NCBI RefSeq assembly: GCF_009754945.1
Contig: NZ_WPIN01000011.1
Coordinates: 186,001-250,000, forward strand
Length of the DNA stretch: 64,000 nucleotides
Direction of reading: 5' to 3'
Source of the DNA: Spirosoma arboris
Lineage (GTDB): Bacteria > Bacteroidota > Bacteroidia > Cytophagales > Spirosomataceae
A program made the position numbers and the translations under genes. The notes under the pieces were generated by a model. The model saw nothing but the letters and a program-made list of their open reading frames with translations, made no database searches and was not told where the DNA came from. Shown here piece by piece: positions 26,826-34,594 of the stretch. Positions within the stretch are counted from its first letter, which is position 1, and every line of letters begins with the position of its first letter.

Positions 26826-27608
26826 ATGAAAGTCAGCACCACAAAAACCGTTGTTTTTATTACAGGAGCCTTTGTCTCCTCAGCCTGCTGGAACGACTGG
26901 AAAGCCTATTTTGAACGCAAAGGTTATACTTGCTATGCTCCTTCCTGGCCCCACAAAGACGCACTGGCAGCCACCTTGCGGCTGCAACATCCAGATGCCC
27001 GTATAGCCGCCAATGGTCTGGCAAGCGTGACCGATTTCTTTGCTGATTTTGTTCAGAAACTCCCCGAAAAGCCAATTCTGATTGGACATTCCTTTGGTGG
27101 TCTGATGACTCAACTCCTGTTGCAACGAGATCTGGCAGCGGCTGGTATAGCTATTGATTCTGGCCCACCCCAGTTTTTACTTACAACCAAATTTTCTTTC
27201 GCAAAATCAATCTACAAAGCATTTGGCTTTTTCACGGACGTAAACAAACCCTATTTGATGTCCTTCAAAGATTGGCAGTATGCCTTCACCAACGGCCTAC
27301 CACTGGAAGAACAAAAAGCAAGTTATGAAGCGCTATTGCTTCCCGAAAGCAAGCGACTTTTCCGGGAAGCACTGACCAGCGTAGCTCACGTAGATTATAA
27401 AAAGCCACACGCTCCTCTATTATTTACGGCTGGCAGCAACGATCATATCGTGCCAGCCTCGCTCAACTATAGCAATTATAAAAAATACAAAGACAAAAAT
27501 TCGGTAACAGATTTTAAAGAATTTGAAGGCCGAACTCACTTTGTTCTAGGGCAGAAGAACTGGCAGGAGGTAGCCGATTATTGTTTAAACTGGATTGCCC
27601 AACATTGA
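26826..27608 (+). CDS. Alpha/beta hydrolase
   Basis: 260 residues, no signal peptide. Nucleophile in PILIGHSFGGLMTQLL near residue 90; acid candidate in LLFTAGSNDHIVP; His in FEGRTHFVLGQ. The early FITGAFVSSACWNDWKAYFE holds the oxyanion region. Substrate unknown. Confidence 0.85.
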   Translation: MKVSTTKTVVFITGAFVSSACWNDWKAYFERKGYTCYAPSWPHKDALAATLRLQHPDARIAANGLASVTDFFADFVQKLPEKPILIGHSFGGLMTQLLLQRDLAAAGIAIDSGPPQFLLTTKFSFAKSIYKAFGFFTDVNKPYLMSFKDWQYAFTNGLPLEEQKASYEALLLPESKRLFREALTSVAHVDYKKPHAPLLFTAGSNDHIVPASLNYSNYKKYKDKNSVTDFKEFEGRTHFVLGQKNWQEVADYCLNWIAQH

Positions 27609-27649
27609 GTATTAAGGGCGATCGATTCACGTAGTACAAAATCTGATGT

Positions 27650-27678
27650 GGCCGGGCAAAACAATGTTTTGCCCGGCC
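27650..27678. terminator. Intrinsic terminator, 13-bp stem
   Basis: ggccgggcaaaac and its exact complement with loop aat, then attcttttttg. It lies 42 bp after the alpha/beta hydrolase stop. Confidence 0.85.
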
Positions 27679-27885
27679 ATTCTTTTTTGAAATCAATCTT
27701 ACCGACAAGAAACGCTCTACCGTTTTATCACTCGTTTGTACCAACTCATCACAAGCTTTTGTCGGTTGACCAGGCTGAGCCTCGGAGAAGCCTCAATGAA
27801 CGACCAACTTTGTCCAGTCAATCAGGCAATTCAAATGATAGCTGTCAAACGCAACCTCTTTTTCAACTGTAAACAACAATAGACA

Positions 27886-28389
27886 ATGAACCGCTTTACT
27901 ACCTCAATCCTGGCTGTGATGGCCACTCTAACGCTAACAATCTCGTCTTGTAAGAAAGACAATGGCGCTGTTCAGCCCACGACCGACAATAGCCTTGCTT
28001 TTGTTGGCAAAAATCTGATGATGACCTCCTTCCAGGTTAATCCAGCTATTGACCTCGACGGCGACGGTAAACTCGATTCCGACCTAACGGTTTTCCTCCG
28101 TGCCTGCGACAAAGACAACACCATTATTTTCGAGAAGAATGGAACGATGTCTGGCAGCAATGGCCAACTCTCCTGCTCCGACGATGAGTCAGACCCTTCG
28201 ACTGTAAAACCTAGCCACTGGACGTATAATGAACAGACGAAAACCATTCATATCGTGGAAGACGGTGACCCAACCGATGTTTCGGATTGGAAAGTGGTAG
28301 AAGCATCGGCTAGTGGGCTGAAAGTCGAGCTATCGGTCACCGAGCCTACCAAGTCGTACACGACCATCATGACCTGGAAGGCGCTATAA
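27886..28389 (+). CDS. Lipoprotein with a DxDGDGxLDSD calcium-loop motif, unknown function
   Basis: 167 residues. Lipobox LTISSCKKDN after a short hydrophobic stretch. Then IDLDGDGKLDSDL, an EF-hand-like Ca-binding loop, a Cys pair (LRACDKDNT and LSCSDDES) and beta-strands resembling lipocalin-like Bacteroidota lipoproteins (KPSHWTYNEQTKTIHIVEDG). The next gene begins 41 bp later and may be in the same unit. Confidence 0.7.
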   Translation: MNRFTTSILAVMATLTLTISSCKKDNGAVQPTTDNSLAFVGKNLMMTSFQVNPAIDLDGDGKLDSDLTVFLRACDKDNTIIFEKNGTMSGSNGQLSCSDDESDPSTVKPSHWTYNEQTKTIHIVEDGDPTDVSDWKVVEASASGLKVELSVTEPTKSYTTIMTWKAL

Positions 28390-28430
28390 GTCGCTCAGTC
28401 ATTTGGTTGAACCTTCCTCTTTTTAACATC

Positions 28431-29357
28431 ATGAAATCACGTAAACAAATTACTCTTCTCACACTGGTTGTCAGCTATTTGTTTGTAGCTGCCCGTTCTG
28501 GCGACGTAATGACCGAACTAAGTATTCAGGCAGGTAAACTCCGGCAGGATGTTTTACTAAATCTAAAAGAAGAAAAGTGGTTCTTTTTCAACGCAACGGC
28601 CTCTATGCGGCAGATGGCTCGTCGGCTTCCTGAATCGTCTCGTGTAGCAACAGTACATGCTTTAGGAAAAGTTGTTCGGGCTTACGTTGAGTCGCCAATG
28701 TTTAAACAGGAATGGCTTCAGGATGTACGAACGTATTACCCTTATGATGAGTCGTATACCGAAGAGGGGCTTACTAAACAAAAGCAGGCCAGTGAAATTG
28801 AAAAAGCTGCACAGAAAACACAAATAGCCGCTTTGGATCAAGCTTTTGCTCAAATGGACCCAGCCATGCTGCAACTAGGCGTTCGGGCACAATTGTCGCA
28901 GGAAGAACAGGAATTGGCTTCTTTATCGGGCAGCGAGCGGACAAGTAAGGGGCAACAGATTGCAGCGCTAAAAAAGATGCTGAATCTACCTCCGGCGGAA
29001 TTTAAGAAGCAGTACCTGGCTTCAATCAAAGAGCAGGCTCAGAGCAACATAAACCAATCGAATGCTCCGGCGACTTTAGATAAAGAACAATTGATTTATC
29101 AACGGAAGCAGAAAGCTGAGTTCGACGCTCACGCCGATTTTCGTCCGCTCCTCAAAAAACGACTGCAGGACTTTATCGCTCTGACTGAAACTGTTGATTT
29201 TGAAGCTCGTCTGATACCAATGGGTTACAAACAGGAGTTCGCCAATCCACTTTATCAGCGCAAACCTGCCGAGTGGAAATTCCTGTACCGACTGGGGAAA
29301 GAACCCGTAGCTGAAGCTCGTCTATTTGCGCAGCAGTGGCTGGCAGACTTGCATTAA
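28431..29357 (+). CDS. Exported, mainly helical protein of unknown function
   Basis: 308 residues from ATG 28431, chosen because the N-terminus (QITLLTLVVSYLFVAARSGD) then reads as an export signal. The body is strongly helical and charged (ASEIEKAAQKTQIAALDQAF; EEQELASLSGSERTSKGQQI), likely coiled coil. The C-terminal part has FLYRLGKEPVAEARLFAQQW. I do not recognise a family. It follows the Ca-loop lipoprotein. Confidence 0.6.
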   Translation: MKSRKQITLLTLVVSYLFVAARSGDVMTELSIQAGKLRQDVLLNLKEEKWFFFNATASMRQMARRLPESSRVATVHALGKVVRAYVESPMFKQEWLQDVRTYYPYDESYTEEGLTKQKQASEIEKAAQKTQIAALDQAFAQMDPAMLQLGVRAQLSQEEQELASLSGSERTSKGQQIAALKKMLNLPPAEFKKQYLASIKEQAQSNINQSNAPATLDKEQLIYQRKQKAEFDAHADFRPLLKKRLQDFIALTETVDFEARLIPMGYKQEFANPLYQRKPAEWKFLYRLGKEPVAEARLFAQQWLADLH

Positions 29358-29378
29358 TTGTACTTTTTGTTTCCACTG

Positions 29379-29455
29379 AGTCTTTTGCTTGAAGGGTGTT
29401 CGATACGCCATATCCTAAAGGTATAGCGCATTGAACACCCTTCAAGCAAAAGACT
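29379..29455. repeat. Perfect 23-bp inverted repeat overlapping the rhaM stop codon
   Basis: Arms 29379-29401 and 29433-29455 (agtcttttgcttgaagggtg...). The right arm overlaps the first bases of the rhaM stop (29454-29456). An imperfect inner hairpin (atacgccatatcc/ggtatagcgcat) sits in the loop. Placed between convergent genes, so a two-way terminator is plausible. Confidence 0.85.
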
Positions 29456-29768
29456 ATTCCTGATGAAAAACTCGCTCCAGCGGAACGGCAACCGGCGAAT
29501 TATCGGGATTTGTCTCCATCAAATCAGCCATGTAAGCCCACCATTTCTTCATAATGGGTAGCTTGGGCAAGTCAGCAGTGGTGTGGTTGGCAACTCGTTT
29601 CTGAACGGCAAATAGAGTTCCCGTAGCTCGGTCGAGAAAAATCGAGTAATCACGAACGCCTGCGTCGATCAGGGTCGCTGTTAGCTCCGGCCATATTTCG
29701 TCGTGACGGCGTTGATACTCAGCCTCAACACCGGGTTTCAATTTCATTGTAAAGGCGACTTCTTCCAT
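29454..29768 (-). CDS. rhaM: L-rhamnose mutarotase
   Basis: 104 residues, the family's usual length. Interconverts alpha and beta anomers of L-rhamnose before isomerisation. The sequence has the conserved core MKLKPGVEAEYQRRHDEIWP with the catalytic His, DYSIFLDRATGTLFAVQK and the C-terminal MKKWWAYMADLMETNPDN. It stands at the downstream end of the rhamnose gene cluster. Confidence 0.92.
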   Translation of the reverse strand: MEEVAFTMKLKPGVEAEYQRRHDEIWPELTATLIDAGVRDYSIFLDRATGTLFAVQKRVANHTTADLPKLPIMKKWWAYMADLMETNPDNSPVAVPLERVFHQE

Positions 29769-29864
29769 ACGTATCTATTATTGAAGCGCGAATGGCGCGG
29801 GGTAAAAATCCAAATTATCAATGAAGATCTGCTCAATCCCCGTCAGCTGAGATCTAATTAAAAT

Positions 29865-31016
29865 TTAACGTTTCAGTTTACACAACTCCGTTCCAGCCAG
29901 TAGAAAACAACCGAGCCCATAGTCCTCGAAATCGGGCTTGCTATCATAGGTTACAGGCTGGCCCTCTTTGGGTTCTTTGCCCGTTCCCTGCACGTAGCCT
30001 AAGAAGCCGTTCGGATGAACGGAATCAGTAGCCATCGCATTCCAGGCTTTAGCAATAATAGGGCGATATGTTTTACTATCGAGTAACCCATGATTAATGC
30101 CCCAGGCCATGCCGTAAACAAACAAGGCCGTTCCCGTGAGTTCTTTACCGCCATAGTTGTTTGGATCATGTAAGCTCACGTTCCAGTATCCATCTGGGCG
30201 TTGAAGAGGAACTAGTGCCTTCATCATTTCCAGGTACGTTTTTTCGTACTCGTCCCGGTGCGGGGCGTCTTTCGGCATAATGTCGAGCACCCGAACTAAA
30301 GCGGCCACAACCCAACCATTCCCCCGCGACCAATAACAATCCTGCCCATTGGGTTCTTTGTAAGGGGGCACAAAATCCTTATCACGCCACCACAAATGAT
30401 CCTCAGGATTATACAGACCGTTGCCGCCATGTTTGGTTTTCGAGTAGTTGTAAATCTGGTACATCTTCTCGAAATAGGCAGTCGCACTCTCGCTATGGTC
30501 TTTTTCCAGTACGCCTAATTGGGCAAACACCGGCATGGCCATCTGCAACGCATCGATCCAGTTCCAATCATCAATTTTATCGCTTTTCAGCATCCCATTG
30601 ATCGACGCTTTGATGTCGTGAAGACGCTCAGGCTTGTGGTCGATGAGGTACAAATCAATATAGGTTTGTCCACAACACTGATCGTCGGCATTACGGGAGT
30701 TTATGCCACTTCGGAGACCCCAGTGGTGCTTTTCACCCCACTCAACGGCATAATCGTAATACGCTTTCCTTTTATCGATTCCGTATAACGCCATCAGACC
30801 CTCGTAATACACCGCCCGTGTCCAGATGTTGCTGGGACGGGTTTTGTTGGTCACGATTTCCTTACCGGGATCGGGCCAGGTCTTCATAAAATAATCGTTC
30901 GCCAACGTCATTTTGGCGATAATCTCCTTTCTATCAGGAAGTTTCTGCGCCTGTACGGTCAAGCTTACTAAAAAAAACAGTAGTAACATCCGGCTGACCG
31001 AGTGTCTGATTGTCAT
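29865..31016 (-). CDS. Unsaturated rhamnogalacturonyl hydrolase, GH105 (YteR-like), exported
   Basis: 383 residues with signal peptide (RMLLLFFLVSLTVQAQ). An (alpha/alpha)6 barrel enzyme that removes the unsaturated uronic acid from rhamnogalacturonan fragments, releasing rhamnose-containing ends. Signature parts: SRNADDQCCGQTYIDLYLID with the catalytic Asp, DCYWSRGNGWVVAALVRVLD and NYGGKELTGTALFVYGMAWG. Its place between rhamnose genes suggests that the rhamnose comes from pectin. No rhamnosidase or lyase is in the window. Confidence 0.9.
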   Translation of the reverse strand: MTIRHSVSRMLLLFFLVSLTVQAQKLPDRKEIIAKMTLANDYFMKTWPDPGKEIVTNKTRPSNIWTRAVYYEGLMALYGIDKRKAYYDYAVEWGEKHHWGLRSGINSRNADDQCCGQTYIDLYLIDHKPERLHDIKASINGMLKSDKIDDWNWIDALQMAMPVFAQLGVLEKDHSESATAYFEKMYQIYNYSKTKHGGNGLYNPEDHLWWRDKDFVPPYKEPNGQDCYWSRGNGWVVAALVRVLDIMPKDAPHRDEYEKTYLEMMKALVPLQRPDGYWNVSLHDPNNYGGKELTGTALFVYGMAWGINHGLLDSKTYRPIIAKAWNAMATDSVHPNGFLGYVQGTGKEPKEGQPVTYDSKPDFEDYGLGCFLLAGTELCKLKR

Positions 31017-31109
31017 AGCAGATTGGGGGAGGCTTAAGTTTCAGCCCGGTCGTCAGATTGGTTCTATCCCATCTCAGGAAGCACTCCGACGACCGGTTGA
31101 AACATCAAA

Positions 31110-32513
31110 TCAATGCGCAACGGCGTGAGCAGTGTACTTCTTTAACTCAACGCAATCACCGGGTAGTGGGTAGGAATTCCAGTGCTGATGTATGGCCAAG
31201 GCAGCTCCCAGCGCCGACGCCTGCGCAACCGATGCCGCATAGACTTCGATAGTCGGGAAAGCCGTTGCCAGCAGATTCATGTAGATCGGATTTTTACCAA
31301 AACCACCATCGACAAAAATGCGCTTCACGGGCGAGCCCTCTAGAACTAAATTAGTCGAAATCAGTTGCTGCGATATAATGTCGAGAATAAGTTGATGGTA
31401 GGCTTCTTCGTAGGTTACGAAATCAGCAAGATTCCGTTGTCCAAACAGTGATCCTTTCATCGAAAGAAGCTGGTTTCCCTTCGCATCCTGTTCGGTGGTC
31501 ACCTGGCTCGCCTGATGGCGCAACTGATCAATAGTGGTCGGATTGTATGCCACTTGCTTGTACTGACTAACCGGCACATTGAAATGCTCAGCCAACCGTT
31601 TGACCTGCTGCTCATGCTCGTAACCCGCAAATAAGCGGGCCGCTTTCACGGGTTGGCCTTTGTAATGCATGAAGTTAAGGCAGTCGTACTGCAATTCTTC
31701 CGGTGTCAGTGGGCGACTGTTAAAAGGGTTCATGCTTACACACCAGGTTCCGGTCGAAATCAGCACAAAGGGCTCCTGAAACGAAGACAGGTAGGGAATT
31801 AGAGCGGATGAACTATCGTGAAGTCCAACGCCAACTTGTAAGCTATCATCACCCAAGACCGTCAGGCGAGCAGAATCAGAAGCAACTATGGGAGCCAAAC
31901 GGGTGTCGAGTTGTTCATCCGTAACCCACTGATGATAGGCTTGCCGATCAAAGTCCCAGAGCATGGTATGACACCCGATGCTGGTTAGATCGGAGACGGC
32001 CCAGCCGCTAATCACATGACTAACGTACTGGGGCAGATGCAAAGCAAAGGCTAGTTTGTTAAAGAGATCAGGCTGCTCATATTTGAGCCGGTACAACTGT
32101 AGGCCCGAGTTCAAACTACCCAGCGAAGGCGACGCCGTTTGCCGGGTTAGCGTAGACTCCCCTCCGTAGGCACTGAAAAGCTGATTCAGTAAGTGATCAG
32201 GATATGCTTTGAGATAGTTGTATAAAGGCGCAAGCGGTTGACCGGTTTGATCGATATACACCAGGCTGGCTCCATAAGCCGAAACATTTACCGCCTTAAC
32301 AAGGAAATCAGGCAAAGCCACTACTTCCGTCAGTAACGTAGTGATCCAGTTCGTGAGCCGGTTCAGGTCATCGCAGAGGTCACCATCCTCATCGGTTATC
32401 TCGTCAAACTGTTCCGATTTTTCCCAGACGATTCGATACTGTTCGTCGAAGAGAAATAGCTTTTTATTGGTCTTACCAATGTCGAAAATGGCAATGACGG
32501 GAAGTCTTTCCAT
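31110..32513 (-). CDS. rhaB: Rhamnulokinase-like FGGY carbohydrate kinase
   Basis: 467 residues. Phosphorylates L-rhamnulose at C1 (role from context). N-terminal phosphate-binding IAIFDIGKTNKKLFLFDEQY and central FVLISTGTWCVSMNPF belong to the FGGY fold; the C-terminal part has KRIFVDGGFGKNPIYMNLL. No paralogue is needed to explain it: isomerase, aldolase, mutarotase and transporter are all near. Confidence 0.88.
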   Translation of the reverse strand: MERLPVIAIFDIGKTNKKLFLFDEQYRIVWEKSEQFDEITDEDGDLCDDLNRLTNWITTLLTEVVALPDFLVKAVNVSAYGASLVYIDQTGQPLAPLYNYLKAYPDHLLNQLFSAYGGESTLTRQTASPSLGSLNSGLQLYRLKYEQPDLFNKLAFALHLPQYVSHVISGWAVSDLTSIGCHTMLWDFDRQAYHQWVTDEQLDTRLAPIVASDSARLTVLGDDSLQVGVGLHDSSSALIPYLSSFQEPFVLISTGTWCVSMNPFNSRPLTPEELQYDCLNFMHYKGQPVKAARLFAGYEHEQQVKRLAEHFNVPVSQYKQVAYNPTTIDQLRHQASQVTTEQDAKGNQLLSMKGSLFGQRNLADFVTYEEAYHQLILDIISQQLISTNLVLEGSPVKRIFVDGGFGKNPIYMNLLATAFPTIEVYAASVAQASALGAALAIHQHWNSYPLPGDCVELKKYTAHAVAH

Positions 32514-32535
32514 ATATGATGTAGGTGCGTTATGT

Positions 32536-32595
32536 ATGATGTATGATATAGGATGTATAATCGTGGCCGTACATACATCCTATATCATACATCAT
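32536..32595. repeat. Perfect 22-bp inverted repeat of gtatgatatagg words
   Basis: Arms 32536-32557 and 32574-32595 are exact complements. A third, partial copy (atatgatgtagg) sits at 32514-32525 right before the rhaB start. The element fills the rhaI-rhaB gap. The same word appears before hisG (51125-51142). Confidence 0.85.
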
Positions 32596-32596
32596 T

Positions 32597-33871
32597 TTAC
32601 AGTCCCGTTGCTACTGTTTTGGCACCCCGTTCACCGATGAGTTGCTGGCGGATATTCAGTTGTCGATACAAACCCAGTGGATTCAGTGCAGCACCTGCCC
32701 GGCGACGAGCTTCGGCTACTAATGGGCGCACATCTGTCCGGAATGCATCCTGCAAAATTTCCTGAGCACGTACCGGATCGTTGGCTTCACGGGCCTCTTC
32801 GAGCGCAGCCCGATCTACCAATAAAGCCTGCGCATAAGCCAGTTGAATCGCTTCTACCGATTGCAGAAGGTCTTCGAGGGGATCTTTTACGTTGTGACTG
32901 GCATCAATCATCCAGCCAAGGTCTTTGGCATGATTCATTCCCCGAGCATCCAGACCATCGACCAATTCGGTAAAGATCAGGAATAGTTGGTAAGGTTTAA
33001 TGCTACCTGCGGTCAGGTCGTCGTCGCCGTATTTGGAGTCGTTGAAGTGGAATCCACCCAGCTTACCCTGATGCAACAGAATCGCCACAATTTGTTCGAT
33101 GTTGGCGTTGGGCAGATGGTGTCCTAAATCTACGAGCGTGTACGCTTTCGGGCCAAGTTTGTTGGCGTACAGAAAACTGCTACCCCAATCGCCGACGGTC
33201 ATCGAATAGAAATTCGGTTCAAAAGCTTTGTACTCTACAAATAGCTTCCAGTCGTTGGGGAGAGCGGCATAGATTTCTTCCAGGCTCGACAGCGTACGAT
33301 CAAAAGCTTTACGGAAATTGAGTTGACCAGGAAAGCAAGAACCATCTGACAACCAGACCGTCAGCGCATCTGAACCCAGTGCCACTCCATGCCGAATAAC
33401 CTCAATGTTATGGTCGATAGCCTGCTGCCGAATAGCCGGATCTGTATGTTGAAGCGATCCAAACTTGTAGCTCAATGGCTGATCAGGTTGATCCTGGAAC
33501 GTATTAGAGTTCACGGCGTCGAACCGTAATCCGTGCTTGGCAGCGAGTTGCTTGATCGCCAGTGGATCGGTAGGGATATCCCAGGGAATGTGCAGTGAGA
33601 TAGCCCCACTAGCGCGGTTCAGGGCATGTAGCAAGCCTACATCAGCAATTTTCTCTTCCAGCGAACGAGGCTCGCCCCCACCCGGAAAACGACCAAAGCG
33701 CGTGCCGCCTGTGCCCAATGCCCAACTTGGAATAGCAATCTGAAAATCAATCAGTTTCTGAATAATCGGTTCAGCCGTAGCGACCTCCTGAGTCCAGTAC
33801 GACAGTTTCCGCTGGTGGCCTTCCAACTGCGACTGGTTAAACTCGGCAATATGTTCGGGTTCGAGTTGCAT
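32597..33871 (-). CDS. rhaI: L-rhamnose isomerase (RhaI type, TIM barrel)
   Basis: 424 residues. Converts L-rhamnose to L-rhamnulose. The sequence has HIPWDIPTDPLAIKQLAAKH, FVEYKAFEPNFYSMTVGDWG, TLVDLGHHLPNANIEQIVAI and LGGFHFNDSKYGDDDLTAGS with metal-binding Glu/Asp/His residues. This is the alternative RhaI isomerase known from Pseudomonas stutzeri and many Bacteroidota, not the E. coli RhaA form. Followed by rhaB after a repeat-filled gap. Confidence 0.88.
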   Translation of the reverse strand: MQLEPEHIAEFNQSQLEGHQRKLSYWTQEVATAEPIIQKLIDFQIAIPSWALGTGGTRFGRFPGGGEPRSLEEKIADVGLLHALNRASGAISLHIPWDIPTDPLAIKQLAAKHGLRFDAVNSNTFQDQPDQPLSYKFGSLQHTDPAIRQQAIDHNIEVIRHGVALGSDALTVWLSDGSCFPGQLNFRKAFDRTLSSLEEIYAALPNDWKLFVEYKAFEPNFYSMTVGDWGSSFLYANKLGPKAYTLVDLGHHLPNANIEQIVAILLHQGKLGGFHFNDSKYGDDDLTAGSIKPYQLFLIFTELVDGLDARGMNHAKDLGWMIDASHNVKDPLEDLLQSVEAIQLAYAQALLVDRAALEEAREANDPVRAQEILQDAFRTDVRPLVAEARRRAGAALNPLGLYRQLNIRQQLIGERGAKTVATGL

Positions 33872-33928
33872 AAAGGTTAAAGGTTTATGTATCCATTTTA
33901 TGGATTTTCAGTCATATTTTCCAATCAT

Positions 33929-34531
33929 CAGCCCACACATTTATGTGTGGGATTAAAAGTCAATTATTCGCCATTCATTAACCGTTTTAACGGTTTTTAC
34001 TAATTCCACCATGAGCCATTCCAAATCCAAAATCTGGGTTCACGCGGTTTTCGCAACTAAAGATCGGCAACCGCTGATTACACCTATCATTCGCCCTACG
34101 GTGCATTCCGAACTACGAAATCAACTTATCACCATGGCTTGTTTTGTTGATTGTATTGGCGGGGTGACCGACCATGTTCATCTTTTGTTTCTGCTCAATC
34201 CTAAAAAATCAATGGCTGACGTGGTTAAGCAAATCAAAGGCGGAAGTTCACATATGTTTAATCAGACAAAATTGACAGCGACGCATTTTGCATGGCAAAT
34301 TGGCTATGGTGCGTTTTCGGTTAGTGAATCACATGTACCACGCGTTCGGGCATATATTTTAAATCAAGAGGAACATCACCGTAATGTAACATTTATGGAT
34401 GAGTACCGCCGATTTATGGTTCATTATGGATTGCCCGTTGATGAAATAGGATAGTCCCGAAAACCGTTGAAACGGTTAAAAATGATGCACAAAATTCTGT
34501 TGATTAAACCCACAAATAAATTTGTGGGCTG
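33929..34531 (+). mobile_element. RAYT-type element with 28-bp hairpin ends
   Basis: A transposase gene is framed by imperfect 28-bp terminal inverted repeats, 33929-33956 and 34504-34531 (25 of 28 match). Each end contains a 9-bp stem with a 2-nt loop (cccacacat-tt-atgtgtggg and cccacaaat-aa-atttgtggg); two of the three mismatches are a compensating base-pair change. A second hairpin pair lies inside: aaccgtt-tt-aacggtt at 33980 and aaccgtt-ga-aacggtt at 34462. It sits between rhaEW and rhaI on the opposite strand. Confidence 0.8.
34011..34454 (+). CDS. REP-associated tyrosine transposase (Y1, IS200-like, RAYT)
   Basis: 147 residues. Single-strand DNA transposase of the HUH class. HUH motif in GGVTDHVHLLFLLNPKKS (His-Val-His) and catalytic Tyr candidate in VRAYILNQEEHHRN. 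KIWVHAVFATKDRQPL is the family's N-terminal strand. No internal stop, so probably functional. It is flanked by hairpins that would be its single-strand substrates. Confidence 0.88.
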   Translation: MSHSKSKIWVHAVFATKDRQPLITPIIRPTVHSELRNQLITMACFVDCIGGVTDHVHLLFLLNPKKSMADVVKQIKGGSSHMFNQTKLTATHFAWQIGYGAFSVSESHVPRVRAYILNQEEHHRNVTFMDEYRRFMVHYGLPVDEIG

Positions 34532-34535
34532 ATAG

Positions 34536-34573
34536 TTTTGTGGTGTCGGTTTGAAGAAACCGACACCACAAAA
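34536..34573. terminator. Hairpin with 17-bp perfect stem, likely rhaEW terminator
   Basis: ttttgtggtgtcggttt and its complement with loop gaag. It lies 21 bp after the rhaEW stop and immediately outside the mobile element. Confidence 0.8.
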
Positions 34574-34594
34574 ACCGTAAACCATATTCCTATT

